NCBI RefSeq assembly: GCF_024733845.1
Contig: NZ_JANRHG010000001.1
Coordinates: 434,001 to 498,000 of the forward strand
Reading direction: 5' to 3'
Length of the DNA: 64,000 bases
Source: Neomoorella sulfitireducens
Lineage (GTDB): Bacteria; Bacillota; DSM-521; Neomoorellales; Neomoorellaceae
The position numbers and the translations under genes are program-made. Below the pieces are notes generated by a model, which had not been told where the DNA came from, did no database searches, and was given only the letters and a program-made list of their open reading frames with translations. Positions 1 to 8,229 of the stretch are shown here, piece by piece; position 1 is the first letter of the stretch, and every line of letters begins with the position of its first letter.

Positions 1-10
1 CGCGCCCTCC

Positions 11-970
11 TCACCGCAGGTTGGGAATGGCGGCCAGGATTTCCGCCAGCTTTGCCTGGTCGACCAGGTAATAGCTGATGCCGTCGACATACCTGCCTTC
101 TCCGGGAAGCATGTATGAGTTTACGGCGCCCGCATCCAAATCCTTCATGCTCCACGCCAGGGAAAGCATTTCCTTTGCGCCCAGGTTGGTCGTGACTTCC
201 TGGCTGATTTCATTGACCAGTTTCGGGATTTTGGGGATGGTGCTCAGTTTCAAGGTCTGGTCGAGGAGGGCCTTCAAGAATTTCTGCTGGCGGGCGATCC
301 TGGTGATGTCTCCCTCGGGATCATTGCGGTAGCGCACGTAGCCCAGGGCGTCGTAGCCGTTAAGGCGCTGCAGCCCCGGCTGGAGGTTAATGCCCTCTTC
401 CGGGTAATACATGCGCTTGTCTACTTCAATTTCGACGCCGCCGAGGATATCGATAATTTTTTCAAACCCCTGGAAGTCGACTTCCACATACTTCTCGATA
501 TGGGTGCCCAGGAAGCCGTTGATGGTGTCCATGAGCAGTTTGGGGCCGCCGAAGGCATGGGCGGCGTTGATCTTGTCATAGCCGTGGCCGGGTATTTTTA
601 CCCGGGTGTCCCGCGGTATGGAGAGGAGGTCGACTGCGGGTTTCCCGGGGTCGAGGACCGCCAGGATAATTGTGTCGGACCGGGAGGGTTCATCGGGCTC
701 GCGCCGGTCCACGCCTATGAGCAGGATGGTCTGGGGCTGGTTAAGCGCCGCCCCGGCCGGGTTGCTGCCGTCTTCATCGCCCCGGCCGGTCGACAGCCCC
801 CCGGCCAGCCAGATGTTGGCCAGGTGGTAGCCGGCAAGGGCGAAGACGCCGAAGGTAAAAAAGGCCAGCATTAACAAGCCGAGTAGCAAAGGAAGGGAGC
901 TGCGGCGGCGCCGGGCTACCGCCTGCCCTTCACCCCAGAATTCAGTTTGATAGCGGTCTGATGTCGCCAT
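11..970 (-). CDS. LytR-CpsA-Psr (LCP) family cell-wall polymer ligase
   Basis: 319 residues. A short basic cytoplasmic tail (RRRR) precedes one membrane helix at about residues 26-50, followed by an extracellular LCP domain with the motifs SDTIILA, SIPRDT, KINAAHAFGG and a late R-x3-QQKF segment, all expected for binding the polyprenyl-pyrophosphate substrate. LCP enzymes transfer anionic glycopolymers from lipid carriers to peptidoglycan. The start was set at the ATG preceded by GGAGG at 8-base spacing rather than the upstream TTG, which overlaps that site. It ends 10 bases from the window edge, so its downstream partner is unseen. Which polymer it attaches cannot be told. Confidence 0.93.
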   Translation of the reverse strand: MATSDRYQTEFWGEGQAVARRRRSSLPLLLGLLMLAFFTFGVFALAGYHLANIWLAGGLSTGRGDEDGSNPAGAALNQPQTILLIGVDRREPDEPSRSDTIILAVLDPGKPAVDLLSIPRDTRVKIPGHGYDKINAAHAFGGPKLLMDTINGFLGTHIEKYVEVDFQGFEKIIDILGGVEIEVDKRMYYPEEGINLQPGLQRLNGYDALGYVRYRNDPEGDITRIARQQKFLKALLDQTLKLSTIPKIPKLVNEISQEVTTNLGAKEMLSLAWSMKDLDAGAVNSYMLPGEGRYVDGISYYLVDQAKLAEILAAIPNLR

Positions 971-985
971 GGGTTCTGCCTCCAA

Positions 986-1336
986 ACATATAGACGATGG
1001 AATTGCCTTACTGGTTCCACCGGTATGCAGGATTTTTTCCCGGGCAAAGCAATGGGCGCCCTGACGCGCCCTCTATATGTTCCTGCCGCACCGGCCCCAA
1101 GGTCGTCCCGTTTATCAGGATTTAATTCGACACCCGGAATGTGATTCCTGTTAGTAATTTTTTTCTCCTGACGAGGGCAAATAATTGCAATTTTTTTTCA
1201 AGCTATAATTCACAAAGTACACGTCTTTATGATATAATAAAAACGGGGATAGCGAGAGATACTATTTAGTAAAAGCCTTTAGTTTCCTGCAATTCCCCCG
1301 TTTTACTTATTTATTACGAAGAAGGGAGGTACAGAA
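986..1336. other. Divergent intergenic region between the LCP gene and the small plus-strand gene
   Basis: About 350 bases without a convincing gene on either strand. The half near the small gene is AT-rich and holds the plus-strand promoter listed separately. The half near the LCP gene is GC-rich and shows no clear promoter for that gene. A 7-mer TTCGACA at 1126-1132 matches the Spo0A box complement, but such a short match is expected by chance. Confidence 0.6.
1209..1238 (+). promoter_or_regulatory. Sigma-A-type promoter for the 61-residue orphan gene
   Basis: TTCACA (1209-1214, five of six matches to the -35 consensus) and TATAAT (1233-1238, perfect -10) are separated by 18 bases, in an AT-rich stretch about 100 bases upstream of the small plus-strand gene. 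The leader of roughly 90 bases between the expected start site and the ATG contains no other gene. Confidence 0.7.
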
Positions 1337-1522
1337 ATGTTAAAGGACATCCAGCGCAATCTCCTCCGCGAACGCAAGGCGCTCTTGGAACAGTGGGCCT
1401 ATGCCTCGGAAAGAGAACGGCCCCACCTGCTCGTCAGGATTATGGACATCGACGAGCAGCTTGAACTGGGCAAAAGCAAAAGCAAGCCCAGAGCCAGGCT
1501 TCCCAAGCGAAATGTGGTCTAG
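1337..1522 (+). CDS. Small conserved-looking protein of unknown function
   Basis: 61 residues; I do not recognise the family. It is highly charged, with a predicted mostly helical first half (MLKDIQRNLLRERKALLEQW) and a basic, proline-containing tail, and has no cysteines, signal peptide or membrane segment. It is very likely real: a strong GAAGGGAGGT ribosome binding site precedes the ATG, a near-consensus promoter lies upstream and a hairpin with a T-run follows. It is the only gene on the plus strand in the window. The shape would suit a small RNA- or protein-binding regulator, but that is only an impression. Confidence 0.8.
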   Translation: MLKDIQRNLLRERKALLEQWAYASERERPHLLVRIMDIDEQLELGKSKSKPRARLPKRNVV

Positions 1523-1534
1523 GAGGAGCAAAAG

Positions 1535-1560
1535 GCGCGGTATTGCAACCGCGCTTTTTT
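1535..1560 (+). terminator. Rho-independent terminator of the small gene
   Basis: A perfect 7-bp stem, GCGCGGT (1535-1541) and ACCGCGC (1548-1554), with a six-base loop and TTTTTT directly after it. On the minus strand the same stem is followed by TTTTGC, so it may also stop transcripts arriving from the tetR side. Confidence 0.88.
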
Positions 1561-1610
1561 CGTGATTGCCGGCCCGGCGGGCGCGGCAACGGGGGGACGA
1601 CGCAGCGGCT

Positions 1611-2222
1611 TCAGGCCGCGGGTCCCCCCGGAACGCCGTCCGGGCTGCCGATCCCGCGGAGGATGATTGCCGCTGCTTCGGCGGCGATGGCGTCCGGGCT
1701 GTAGCTTGTCTCGCCGTTGAAGACGACCTGGTGCCCCAGGGATAAAATAAAACCGGTTATGAGGCCGGCCGCCAGCCGGGGCGGTACCGGCCGCATCTCA
1801 CCCCGCCCGGCGGCTGCCTGGAGATAGGCTTCCAGGCGCCGGAGCATTTCCTCTTTGGCCGCAAGGAGCAGCTTCTGGGTAGCGGCGTCGATGGGCGGGT
1901 GATCGCTTAAGAGAATTCTGGCAATTTCCCGGTTCGCCTGGAAGTAGCCCAGGTTCTCCCGGAAAAAACGCTCTACGAAACCGGCCAGGGTTGGCTCCCG
2001 GGTGACCTCCTGCAGGCGGTCCAGGTGGTCTTTGATGAGATGCAGCAGCATCTGCTGGAAGAGGTCTTTTTTGCTGCGAAAATACTCATACACGGTCCCC
2101 TTCCCTACCCCGGCGGCCACGGCGATGTCGGCTATTTTGGCCTGGTAAAAGCCGCGGGCGGCGAAAACGCTGGTGGCGGCTTCCATAATCTGCCGCCGTT
2201 TGTCCCCTGCCCCACGGTTCAT
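1611..2222 (-). CDS. TetR/AcrR family transcriptional regulator
   Basis: 203 residues. The N-terminal helix-turn-helix at about residues 15-60 carries the classical TetR pattern (AAGVGKGTVYEYFRSKKDLF); the helical C-terminal part is a variable ligand-binding domain. It follows the RND pump gene by about 100 bases in the same direction and so is probably the third gene of an mfp-rnd-tetR operon. A TetR-type inverted repeat sits at the start of that operon (6656-6675), so autoregulated repression relieved by a pump substrate is the simplest inference. The inducer is unknown. Confidence 0.92.
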   Translation of the reverse strand: MNRGAGDKRRQIMEAATSVFAARGFYQAKIADIAVAAGVGKGTVYEYFRSKKDLFQQMLLHLIKDHLDRLQEVTREPTLAGFVERFFRENLGYFQANREIARILLSDHPPIDAATQKLLLAAKEEMLRRLEAYLQAAAGRGEMRPVPPRLAAGLITGFILSLGHQVVFNGETSYSPDAIAAEAAAIILRGIGSPDGVPGGPAA

Positions 2223-2326
2223 GTTTCTCCCCTCCCCTCCTCATGCTTTCGCTGTCTAAAACATTTCCCGGCCGGCATTACCGGCGGCGGTTCGTCTCCA
2301 CCCCCGGTAAGCCCGTTAACCCTTGC

Positions 2327-5300
2327 CTACGCCCCTGCTCCCTGCCGGTACCGCAGCGGTCGCAGGAGGCGTGCCAGCCGCCGGCCCAGGTCCTCAAAGA
2401 GGGTATAAAGTACCGGTACCAGCACCAGGGTCAGCATCGTGGAAGCGACCAGGCCGCCGATGATTGCCGTGGCCAGGCCGGCTTCCATTTCCGCCCCTTC
2501 GCCGATACCTATGGCGAGGGGGAGCATGGCGAGTATGGTGGTCAGGGCCGTCATCAGGATGGGCCGCAGGCGGGTACGGCCGGCGACCATGATGGCCTCC
2601 TGCCGCGGCATTCCCTCCCGGCGCAGGATGTTGATATAGTCTACCAGGATGATGGCATTGGAGAGGACGATGCCGGCCAGCATGATAATGCCGATAAAGG
2701 CAACGACGTTAAAGGTCCTTCCTGTGGCCAGCAGGGCCAGGACTACCCCGGTCAAAGACACGGGGATGGAAAACATGATCACAAAGGGATGGAAGAAGGA
2801 TTCGAACTGGGCCGCCATGACCAGGTACACCAGGATTACGGCCATGATGAGGGCCAAACCCAGCTGGCCGAAGGTTTCTGTCATCATCTCGACCTGACCG
2901 GTGTATTCGACGCTGTAACCCTGGGGCAGGTCAAGCTGTGCCATTTGCGCCCGCACGTCTTCCAGCACGGCGGCCAGGGGCCGCGTCCCGCTTAAATTGG
3001 CCATGATGCTGGCCACGCGGTCCTGGTTGTAGCGGTATATGGTGCTGGGGGTGGTGTCTATTTTAAAGGTGGCGACTTCCTTCAAAGGCACCTGCACTCC
3101 CAGGGGTGATAATACTGTAAGGTTTTCCAGATCGGCGATATTGCGGCGGCCTGCTTCCGGTAACATGACGCGGACGTCGTATTCGTCGCCGCCGGTACGG
3201 TAGCGGGTGGCTACCGTACCTCCCACGGCCGTGGCCACCGCAGCGCCTACCTGCCCGGCTCCCAGCTGGTAGAGGACGGCCTTTTCGCGGTCGACGATAA
3301 TCTCTACCTGGGGGCGGCCTTTGGCGATGCTGTTTTCGACTCCCACGGCGCCGGGCACGGCGGCTACCAGCTGCCGGGCTTTTTCGGCCAGTTCTTTGAG
3401 GCGCTCCAGGTCAGAACCGTGGATGTCGACCTGTACAGGGGCGCCGCTCATGGCCCCTCCGAAGCTGGAAGTAGCGGTGACGTTTATCCTGGCGCCCGCG
3501 ATTTTCTGTACCTGGGCCCGGATGGACTCCGCGACTTCGGCAGAACTGCGGCGGCGCTGTTCCAGGGGAACAAGGTTAATATTGATGCTGGCTGCCTCCG
3601 GTGCCTCGCCGCTCGTAAAGGTGATCATGCCCCCGGTGCTGCCTATCTGCTGGTAAATACTCTGGACTTCCGGCTGCTGGCGGGCAACCTCCACAACGCG
3701 GTCGGCTACCGCGGCAGTTGTCTCCAGGTTGGTGCCCTTCGGCAGTTCTATGGTGGCAGTGATGGTTCCTTCGTCAGTGGCCGGTAAGAATTCCACGCCG
3801 ACGGCCGGCACCAGGGCCAGGCTGCCGGCAAAGATAACGGTCACTGCCGCTACCGTCAGCTTGCGGTGTCCCAGGGCCCAGGCCAGGAAACGGCTGTAAG
3901 CGTCGCTCAAACGTACCAGCCACAGGCCGTTAACCAGGCTGTGCCAGAAATTGCGGGCCGTCGTGGCTTCCGGCGGCAGGCTGCCGGCCAGGAGGCGGCC
4001 CGCTACCGTGGGGGTGACGGTCATGGAAACGATCAGGGAAGCCGTCAGGGAAAAGGCCACCGTCAGGGCCAGAGGGCCGAAAATTTCTTTGGCCATGCCC
4101 TCGATAAAGGCGATAGGCAGGAAGACGGAGACGGTGGTCAAAGTCGAGGCCACCACCGCCGTGAGCACCTGCCGCGTCCCGGTTACGGCCGCTGTCATGG
4201 CTTCCCGGCCTTCCTGGCGGTGGCGGTAGATGTTGTCAAAGACGACGATGGCGTCGTCGACCATGCGCCCTATTCCCAGGGAAAGGCCGCCCAGGGTCAT
4301 CATATTGAGGGTCATCCTGCCGAAATAGACGAGGATAAAGGTGGTAATTACCGAGATGGGAATGGTGAGGCCGATGACCAGGGTGGCACGGAAATGCCGC
4401 AGGAAGATGAAGATAATCAGCATGGCCAGCAGCCCGCCGTACAGTATATCCCGGTACACGCCGCCGATGGCGCTCTCGATGTAGCCGGACTGGTCAATTA
4501 CCGGTTCCAGGGTTACCCCGGCCGGTAATTCATCCTGCAGTTCGCGGATGGTTTCTTTAACGGCCCGGGCGATCTGCACCGTGTTGCCGCTGGTTTGTTT
4601 CTGGATGGAGAGGCCGATGGCCGGCCTCCCGTTGAAAAGGGCATAATTGTAGCGATCAGCGTGGTAATCCCGTACTTCGGCTATATCCCCCAGGCGCACT
4701 GCCCCTGCCGCGGTGGAGATGGTAACCTGGCGGATCTGTTCCAGGTCGTTAAACTCGCCATCGACCCGTACTAGGACCTCTTTGCCGGCGTCACTGACCT
4801 TACCTGCGGAGAAGGTTCTATTCTCCGTCCCCAGGGCCTGGACCACCTGGCTGATGGAGAGGCCGTAGAGCTGCAACCGGGCCGGGTCCACCAGCACCTG
4901 GATCTCCCGCTCCAGGCCGCCGGTGACGTTGACCGAGGCGACGCCTTCCAGGCGCTCGAGGCGGCTCTTGATGGTGTTTTCCACCAGGGCCTTCAGGCGT
5001 TGCTCGTCCATGTCGCCGTACACGGCCAAGGTCATTACGGGCATCATGTTGGGATCGAACTTGACGATCACCGGTTCGTCGGCTCCATCGGGTAAGAAAC
5101 CCCCGACCTGGTCGACTTTCTCGCGTATATTCAAAGCCGCGAAATCCATATCCTGGCCCCAGTCAAATTCCAGGAGGACGATGGAGGTGCCGGACGTACT
5201 GTACGATTGGATGTTCTTTACGCCCTGGACCGTCCCCAGGACTTCTTCCAGGGGTTGGGTAACGGTCTTTTCAATTTCTTCCGGCCCGGATCCCTGGTAA

Positions 5301-5449
5301 GAGGTTATCACCGCAGCGTAGGGCAGGTTAAGATCGGGCAGGAGGTCTATCTGCAGGCGCGCCAGGGAGACGCCGCCGAGGAAAATTGCTACAACGACGG
5401 CCACAGTTACCGCTACCGGGCGCCTGATGAGTGCATGCAGCCAGTTCAT
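2327..5449 (-). CDS. RND family multidrug efflux transporter (AcrB/MdtB-like)
   Basis: 1040 residues, the normal length for the HAE-RND family. It has the first transmembrane helix near residues 12-30, a large periplasmic-type loop, the TM4 motif MVDDAIVVFDNI with the paired aspartates of the proton relay, a second large loop, and a C-terminal helix cluster. It works as a proton-driven exporter with the fusion protein encoded just upstream. Its ATG overlaps the mfp stop by four bases (ATGA), so the two are translationally coupled. No TolC-type outer-membrane gene is present, as expected in a monoderm Firmicute. Substrates may be amphiphiles or metals; the sequence does not settle this. Confidence 0.95.
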   Translation of the reverse strand: MNWLHALIRRPVAVTVAVVVAIFLGGVSLARLQIDLLPDLNLPYAAVITSYQGSGPEEIEKTVTQPLEEVLGTVQGVKNIQSYSTSGTSIVLLEFDWGQDMDFAALNIREKVDQVGGFLPDGADEPVIVKFDPNMMPVMTLAVYGDMDEQRLKALVENTIKSRLERLEGVASVNVTGGLEREIQVLVDPARLQLYGLSISQVVQALGTENRTFSAGKVSDAGKEVLVRVDGEFNDLEQIRQVTISTAAGAVRLGDIAEVRDYHADRYNYALFNGRPAIGLSIQKQTSGNTVQIARAVKETIRELQDELPAGVTLEPVIDQSGYIESAIGGVYRDILYGGLLAMLIIFIFLRHFRATLVIGLTIPISVITTFILVYFGRMTLNMMTLGGLSLGIGRMVDDAIVVFDNIYRHRQEGREAMTAAVTGTRQVLTAVVASTLTTVSVFLPIAFIEGMAKEIFGPLALTVAFSLTASLIVSMTVTPTVAGRLLAGSLPPEATTARNFWHSLVNGLWLVRLSDAYSRFLAWALGHRKLTVAAVTVIFAGSLALVPAVGVEFLPATDEGTITATIELPKGTNLETTAAVADRVVEVARQQPEVQSIYQQIGSTGGMITFTSGEAPEAASININLVPLEQRRRSSAEVAESIRAQVQKIAGARINVTATSSFGGAMSGAPVQVDIHGSDLERLKELAEKARQLVAAVPGAVGVENSIAKGRPQVEIIVDREKAVLYQLGAGQVGAAVATAVGGTVATRYRTGGDEYDVRVMLPEAGRRNIADLENLTVLSPLGVQVPLKEVATFKIDTTPSTIYRYNQDRVASIMANLSGTRPLAAVLEDVRAQMAQLDLPQGYSVEYTGQVEMMTETFGQLGLALIMAVILVYLVMAAQFESFFHPFVIMFSIPVSLTGVVLALLATGRTFNVVAFIGIIMLAGIVLSNAIILVDYINILRREGMPRQEAIMVAGRTRLRPILMTALTTILAMLPLAIGIGEGAEMEAGLATAIIGGLVASTMLTLVLVPVLYTLFEDLGRRLARLLRPLRYRQGAGA

Positions 5450-6630
5450 GCCCCGGCCCCCCCGTCGACCACTTCCACCGGCTGGCCTTCGCTGACAAAG
5501 TCCTGGCCTTTGACGATTACCATTTCGCCTTCCGCCAGCCCGCCGGTGATTTCAATGTTTGTATCATCGGCGATGCCGGTGGTGACCGGCCGGCCTGCAG
5601 CCCTGCCGTCGACTACGGTATAGACCACGTCCTGGGCGCCGCTCTTGACCACGGCGTTTTTGGGCACCAGCAGGGCATCATCAACCTGCCTGGTAATGTA
5701 GGTAACCGTGGCGGCCATGCCGGGCTTCACCTCGGCCGGCGCATCGGGCAGGCCGATCTTGATTTTATAGAGCCGGGAAATGGTATCGGCGGCCGGGCTG
5801 ACGCTGTCTACCCGGCCTTTCAGGGAGCCGGCCGTTGCTGCCGGGACTTCTACAGTTACTTCCTGTCCCGGCTTTAGGTAGTTGACGTCCTGGCCGGTGA
5901 CGCCGATTTCCACCTGGCGTTGGCCGGAAGTCACCAGGGTAACCACCGCCCCCTGGGCCAGGGTACCGGGTTCCAGGAGGCGCGCCGCCACCTCGCCGTC
6001 TACCGGTGCTTTAATATAAGTATTCTCCAGGGCCACCTCGGCCTGGCGCACGCCTGCCTCGGCTGCGGTGACCCGGGCGCGGGCGGCCTCCAGGGAGGCG
6101 CGGGCTGCAGTCAGGTTCTCCTGGCTGACGGTCGCCGCCAGGGTGGCGGCATCCAGCTGCTGCCGGGAAGCGGCACCCTGGTCATAGAGGGCCTGGATGC
6201 GTTGCAGGTTGGTCGCATCCAGGGCCGCCTGGGCTTCGGCCTGCTTTACCACAGCCCCGGCCTGCTCCAGGCCAAGGCGCGCCTGCTCCAGGTTCGCCTG
6301 GGCCTGCTCCAGGCCTGCTTCCAGGGCGCTGTTGTCCAGTTCGGCTATTACCTGGCCCCGGGCCACTTTATCGCCGACGTCAACAAATACGGACTTTATC
6401 TTCCCTGTGCTGGCAGCCATTACCTGGACAGTGGCCCCGGCCCGGACGGTGCCGCTGACCCGTACCGCCCGGGCAATGCTGCCCCGCTTTACCGGTGCCA
6501 GTTCCACCGCCACCCGGGGTGCTTCCGCCGGCCCGGCCTCCTGCTTGCCGCATCCCCCGCCGGCAACACCCAGTAAAAGTACCAGCATGGCCAGGAAAAA
6601 AGAAAAGCCGTTCCTCCATCCCTTTCGCAC
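5446..6630 (-). CDS. RND efflux membrane-fusion lipoprotein (HlyD/AcrA-like)
   Basis: 394 residues beginning with GTG behind GAGGAG. The signal peptide ends in a lipobox (GVAGGGC), so the mature protein should be lipid-anchored on the outer face of the membrane. Next come a lipoyl half-motif, an alanine/glutamine-rich coiled-coil hairpin (about residues 95-195), the second lipoyl half (YIKAPVDGEV) and a beta-barrel domain with the MFP signature VKPGMAATV. It is the first gene of the pump operon and adapts the RND transporter encoded by the next gene. Confidence 0.94.
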   Translation of the reverse strand: MRKGWRNGFSFFLAMLVLLLGVAGGGCGKQEAGPAEAPRVAVELAPVKRGSIARAVRVSGTVRAGATVQVMAASTGKIKSVFVDVGDKVARGQVIAELDNSALEAGLEQAQANLEQARLGLEQAGAVVKQAEAQAALDATNLQRIQALYDQGAASRQQLDAATLAATVSQENLTAARASLEAARARVTAAEAGVRQAEVALENTYIKAPVDGEVAARLLEPGTLAQGAVVTLVTSGQRQVEIGVTGQDVNYLKPGQEVTVEVPAATAGSLKGRVDSVSPAADTISRLYKIKIGLPDAPAEVKPGMAATVTYITRQVDDALLVPKNAVVKSGAQDVVYTVVDGRAAGRPVTTGIADDTNIEITGGLAEGEMVIVKGQDFVSEGQPVEVVDGGAGA

Positions 6631-6655
6631 TGCGGTCTCCTCTCCTTTTTCACCA

Positions 6656-6675
6656 GACTGACCGGACGGTCGGTC
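6656..6675. promoter_or_regulatory. Putative TetR-type operator of the efflux operon
   Basis: A 20-base inverted repeat, GACTGACCG-GA-CGGTCGGTC, with one mismatch between 9-base arms. It begins eight bases after the -10 box and so covers the expected transcription start. The GACCGRCCG-like half-sites resemble known operators of AcrR/TetR-family regulators, and a tetR gene closes the same operon. The regulator-operator pairing is inference. Confidence 0.7.
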
Positions 6676-6683
6676 ACTTTCTC

Positions 6684-6713
6684 ATTATACAATACTGGCG
6701 TTTATAATGGCAA
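6684..6713 (-). promoter_or_regulatory. Promoter of the mfp-rnd-tetR operon
   Basis: On the minus strand TTGCCA (-35, 6708-6713) and TATAAT (-10, 6684-6689) are separated by 18 bases. The putative operator lies just downstream. The -35 region abuts the T-run of the terminator that ends the upstream mreB transcript. Confidence 0.75.
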
Positions 6714-6757
6714 TAAAAAATAAAGGTGGCAAGCAGGACCATTTACCGCTCACCACC
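6711..6757 (-). terminator. Terminator downstream of mreB
   Basis: A 10-bp stem with two G-T pairs is formed by minus-strand GGTGGTGAGC (6748-6757) and GCTTGCCACC (6725-6734) and is followed by a T-rich run (6724 down to 6711). It separates the mreB transcript from the efflux operon. Confidence 0.75.
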
Positions 6758-6793
6758 CCTTGGGATAATCGTCACAGCCGGAAGGGCCGCGCC

Positions 6794-7834
6794 TTAACGG
6801 TTCAGCCGCGCCTGCCTGCCCTCGGAAGGATTACTCTGCCCCAGGACGTCGAGCATGGTCAGGGCTTTACCTGTACCCAGGGCCACACAGGAAACCGGGT
6901 CTTCGGCGATATGTACCGGGAGGCCCGTCTCTTCACTCAGGCGGAGATCCAGGCCGTGGAGAAGGCTGCCCCCGCCGGTCATGACAATACCTTTGTCTAC
7001 CAGGTCCGCAGCCAGTTCCGGCGGCGTCTTTTCCAGTACCTCTTTGACCGCCCCGATTATCTGCTGCAGGGGCTCCTGCACGGCAATATAGATTTCTCCG
7101 GCGGTGATGTTAATCGTTTTGGGCAGGCCGGTTACCAGGTCGCGGCCGCGCACGTCCATGCCGGCTTCTCCCCTGTATGATGGATGGGCGGTGCCGATAT
7201 GTATCTTTAATTCTTCGGCGCTGCGCTCGCCGATCATCAAGTTATGTTCGCGGCGGATGTAACGGACAATGGCTTCATCGAACTTGTCCCCCGCCACCCG
7301 TAAGGAACTGCTGCAGACGATGCCCCCGAGGGAGAGAACGGCAATGTCGGTGGTGCCCCCGCCAATATCCACCACCATGGAGCCGCTGGGCTCGGATATG
7401 TCCAGGCCGGCCCCCAGGGCCGCCGCCAGGGGTTCTTCAATGACATAGGCCTGCCTGGCCCCGGCCTGGAGGGCCGCCTGGCGGACCGCCCGCTCCTCAA
7501 CGCTGGTAACCCCGGAGGGAATGCAGACCATCACCCGCGGCCTTAACAGCCCCTGGCGGCCGCAGGCCTTGGTTATAAAATAGCGCAGCATCTTTTCGGT
7601 GCTGTCGTAGTCGGCGATTACCCCTTCCCTCAAGGGACGCAGGGCAACGATGTTTCCCGGTGTCCGGCCCAGCATGAGCCGGGCTTCTTCCCCCACGGCA
7701 AAAATCTGGCCCGTATCCCGGTTGAAAGCTACTACCGATGGCTCCCTTAATACGATCCCCTTGCCCTGAACGTATACCAGAACAGTGGCTGTCCCCAAAT
7801 CAATCCCGATATCGTGTTGCCCCAGGCCAAGCAT
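6794..7834 (-). CDS. mbl: Rod shape-determining actin-like protein MreB/Mbl
   Basis: 346 residues with the actin-fold signatures phosphate 1 ([17 protein letters not shown]), phosphate 2 ([13 protein letters not shown]) and the adenosine motif ([13 protein letters not shown]). It forms membrane-bound filaments that steer lateral cell-wall synthesis. The ATG chosen has GGGAGAAGG upstream. Its position directly downstream of spoIIID matches Bacillus spoIIID-mbl, so Mbl is the better subfamily name, although sequence alone does not separate MreB from Mbl here. Confidence 0.93.
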   Translation of the reverse strand: MLGLGQHDIGIDLGTATVLVYVQGKGIVLREPSVVAFNRDTGQIFAVGEEARLMLGRTPGNIVALRPLREGVIADYDSTEKMLRYFITKACGRQGLLRPRVMVCIPSGVTSVEERAVRQAALQAGARQAYVIEEPLAAALGAGLDISEPSGSMVVDIGGGTTDIAVLSLGGIVCSSSLRVAGDKFDEAIVRYIRREHNLMIGERSAEELKIHIGTAHPSYRGEAGMDVRGRDLVTGLPKTINITAGEIYIAVQEPLQQIIGAVKEVLEKTPPELAADLVDKGIVMTGGGSLLHGLDLRLSEETGLPVHIAEDPVSCVALGTGKALTMLDVLGQSNPSEGRQARLNR

Positions 7835-7909
7835 TAATCCTTCTCCCTTCCTCTCCCGCACAGTTATGTTAATAATTCTCCAGGAGAGGAAAGAATTCCT
7901 GTCGCTTTT

Positions 7910-8167
7910 TCAAGAAACCCGCGATTCTTTATATTTTTTCCTGGTAGCTTCCCCGCCCCGCAGGTGCCGCTCGGCCTTGTTGGCGTTGAGTACCTCCCGT
8001 ACCTCTCCGGCCAGCCTGCTGTTAAGGCGCGGCAGGCGCTCGGTAACGTCCTTATGCACGGTGCTTTTGCTGACATTAAAAACATTAGCCGCCCGGCGGA
8101 CAGTACAGCGGTACTCCACGATGTAGGCGGCTATTTGCAATACCCTTTCCTGGATATAGTCCTGCAT
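7910..8167 (-). CDS. spoIIID: Sporulation transcriptional regulator SpoIIID
   Basis: 85 residues, the family length. Its helix-turn-helix (RRAANVFNVSKSTVHKDVTERLPRLN, about residues 24-49) and the opening MQDYIQERVL are typical. SpoIIID adjusts sigma-E-dependent genes in the mother cell. It is preceded by a GGGAGG site and is followed 75 bases later by mbl, as in Bacillus. The long basic C-terminal tail is used in other SpoIIID proteins for extra DNA contacts. Confidence 0.95.
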   Translation of the reverse strand: MQDYIQERVLQIAAYIVEYRCTVRRAANVFNVSKSTVHKDVTERLPRLNSRLAGEVREVLNANKAERHLRGGEATRKKYKESRVS

Positions 8168-8229
8168 GGGGGCAGCCTCCCAATTTCAACTCCGCTATAA
8201 TTTTATTGGCAGGCTGCCGAAAAAAGAAC

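Noticed and set aside
1126-1132. Spo0A-box-like 7-mer TTCGACA
   Set aside because: A 7-base match on either strand is expected several times in 64 kb, and the flanking gene is not a known Spo0A target.
1182-1209. Alternative promoter TTGCAA/TATAAT upstream of the small gene
   Set aside because: The spacing is only 13 bases, too short for sigma-A; the TTCACA/TATAAT pair 18 bases apart is better.
2243-2995. Plus-strand frame of 250 codons opposite the RND pump gene
   Set aside because: It is a shadow of the pump gene, rich in Gln/Gly/His repeats, with no recognisable domain.
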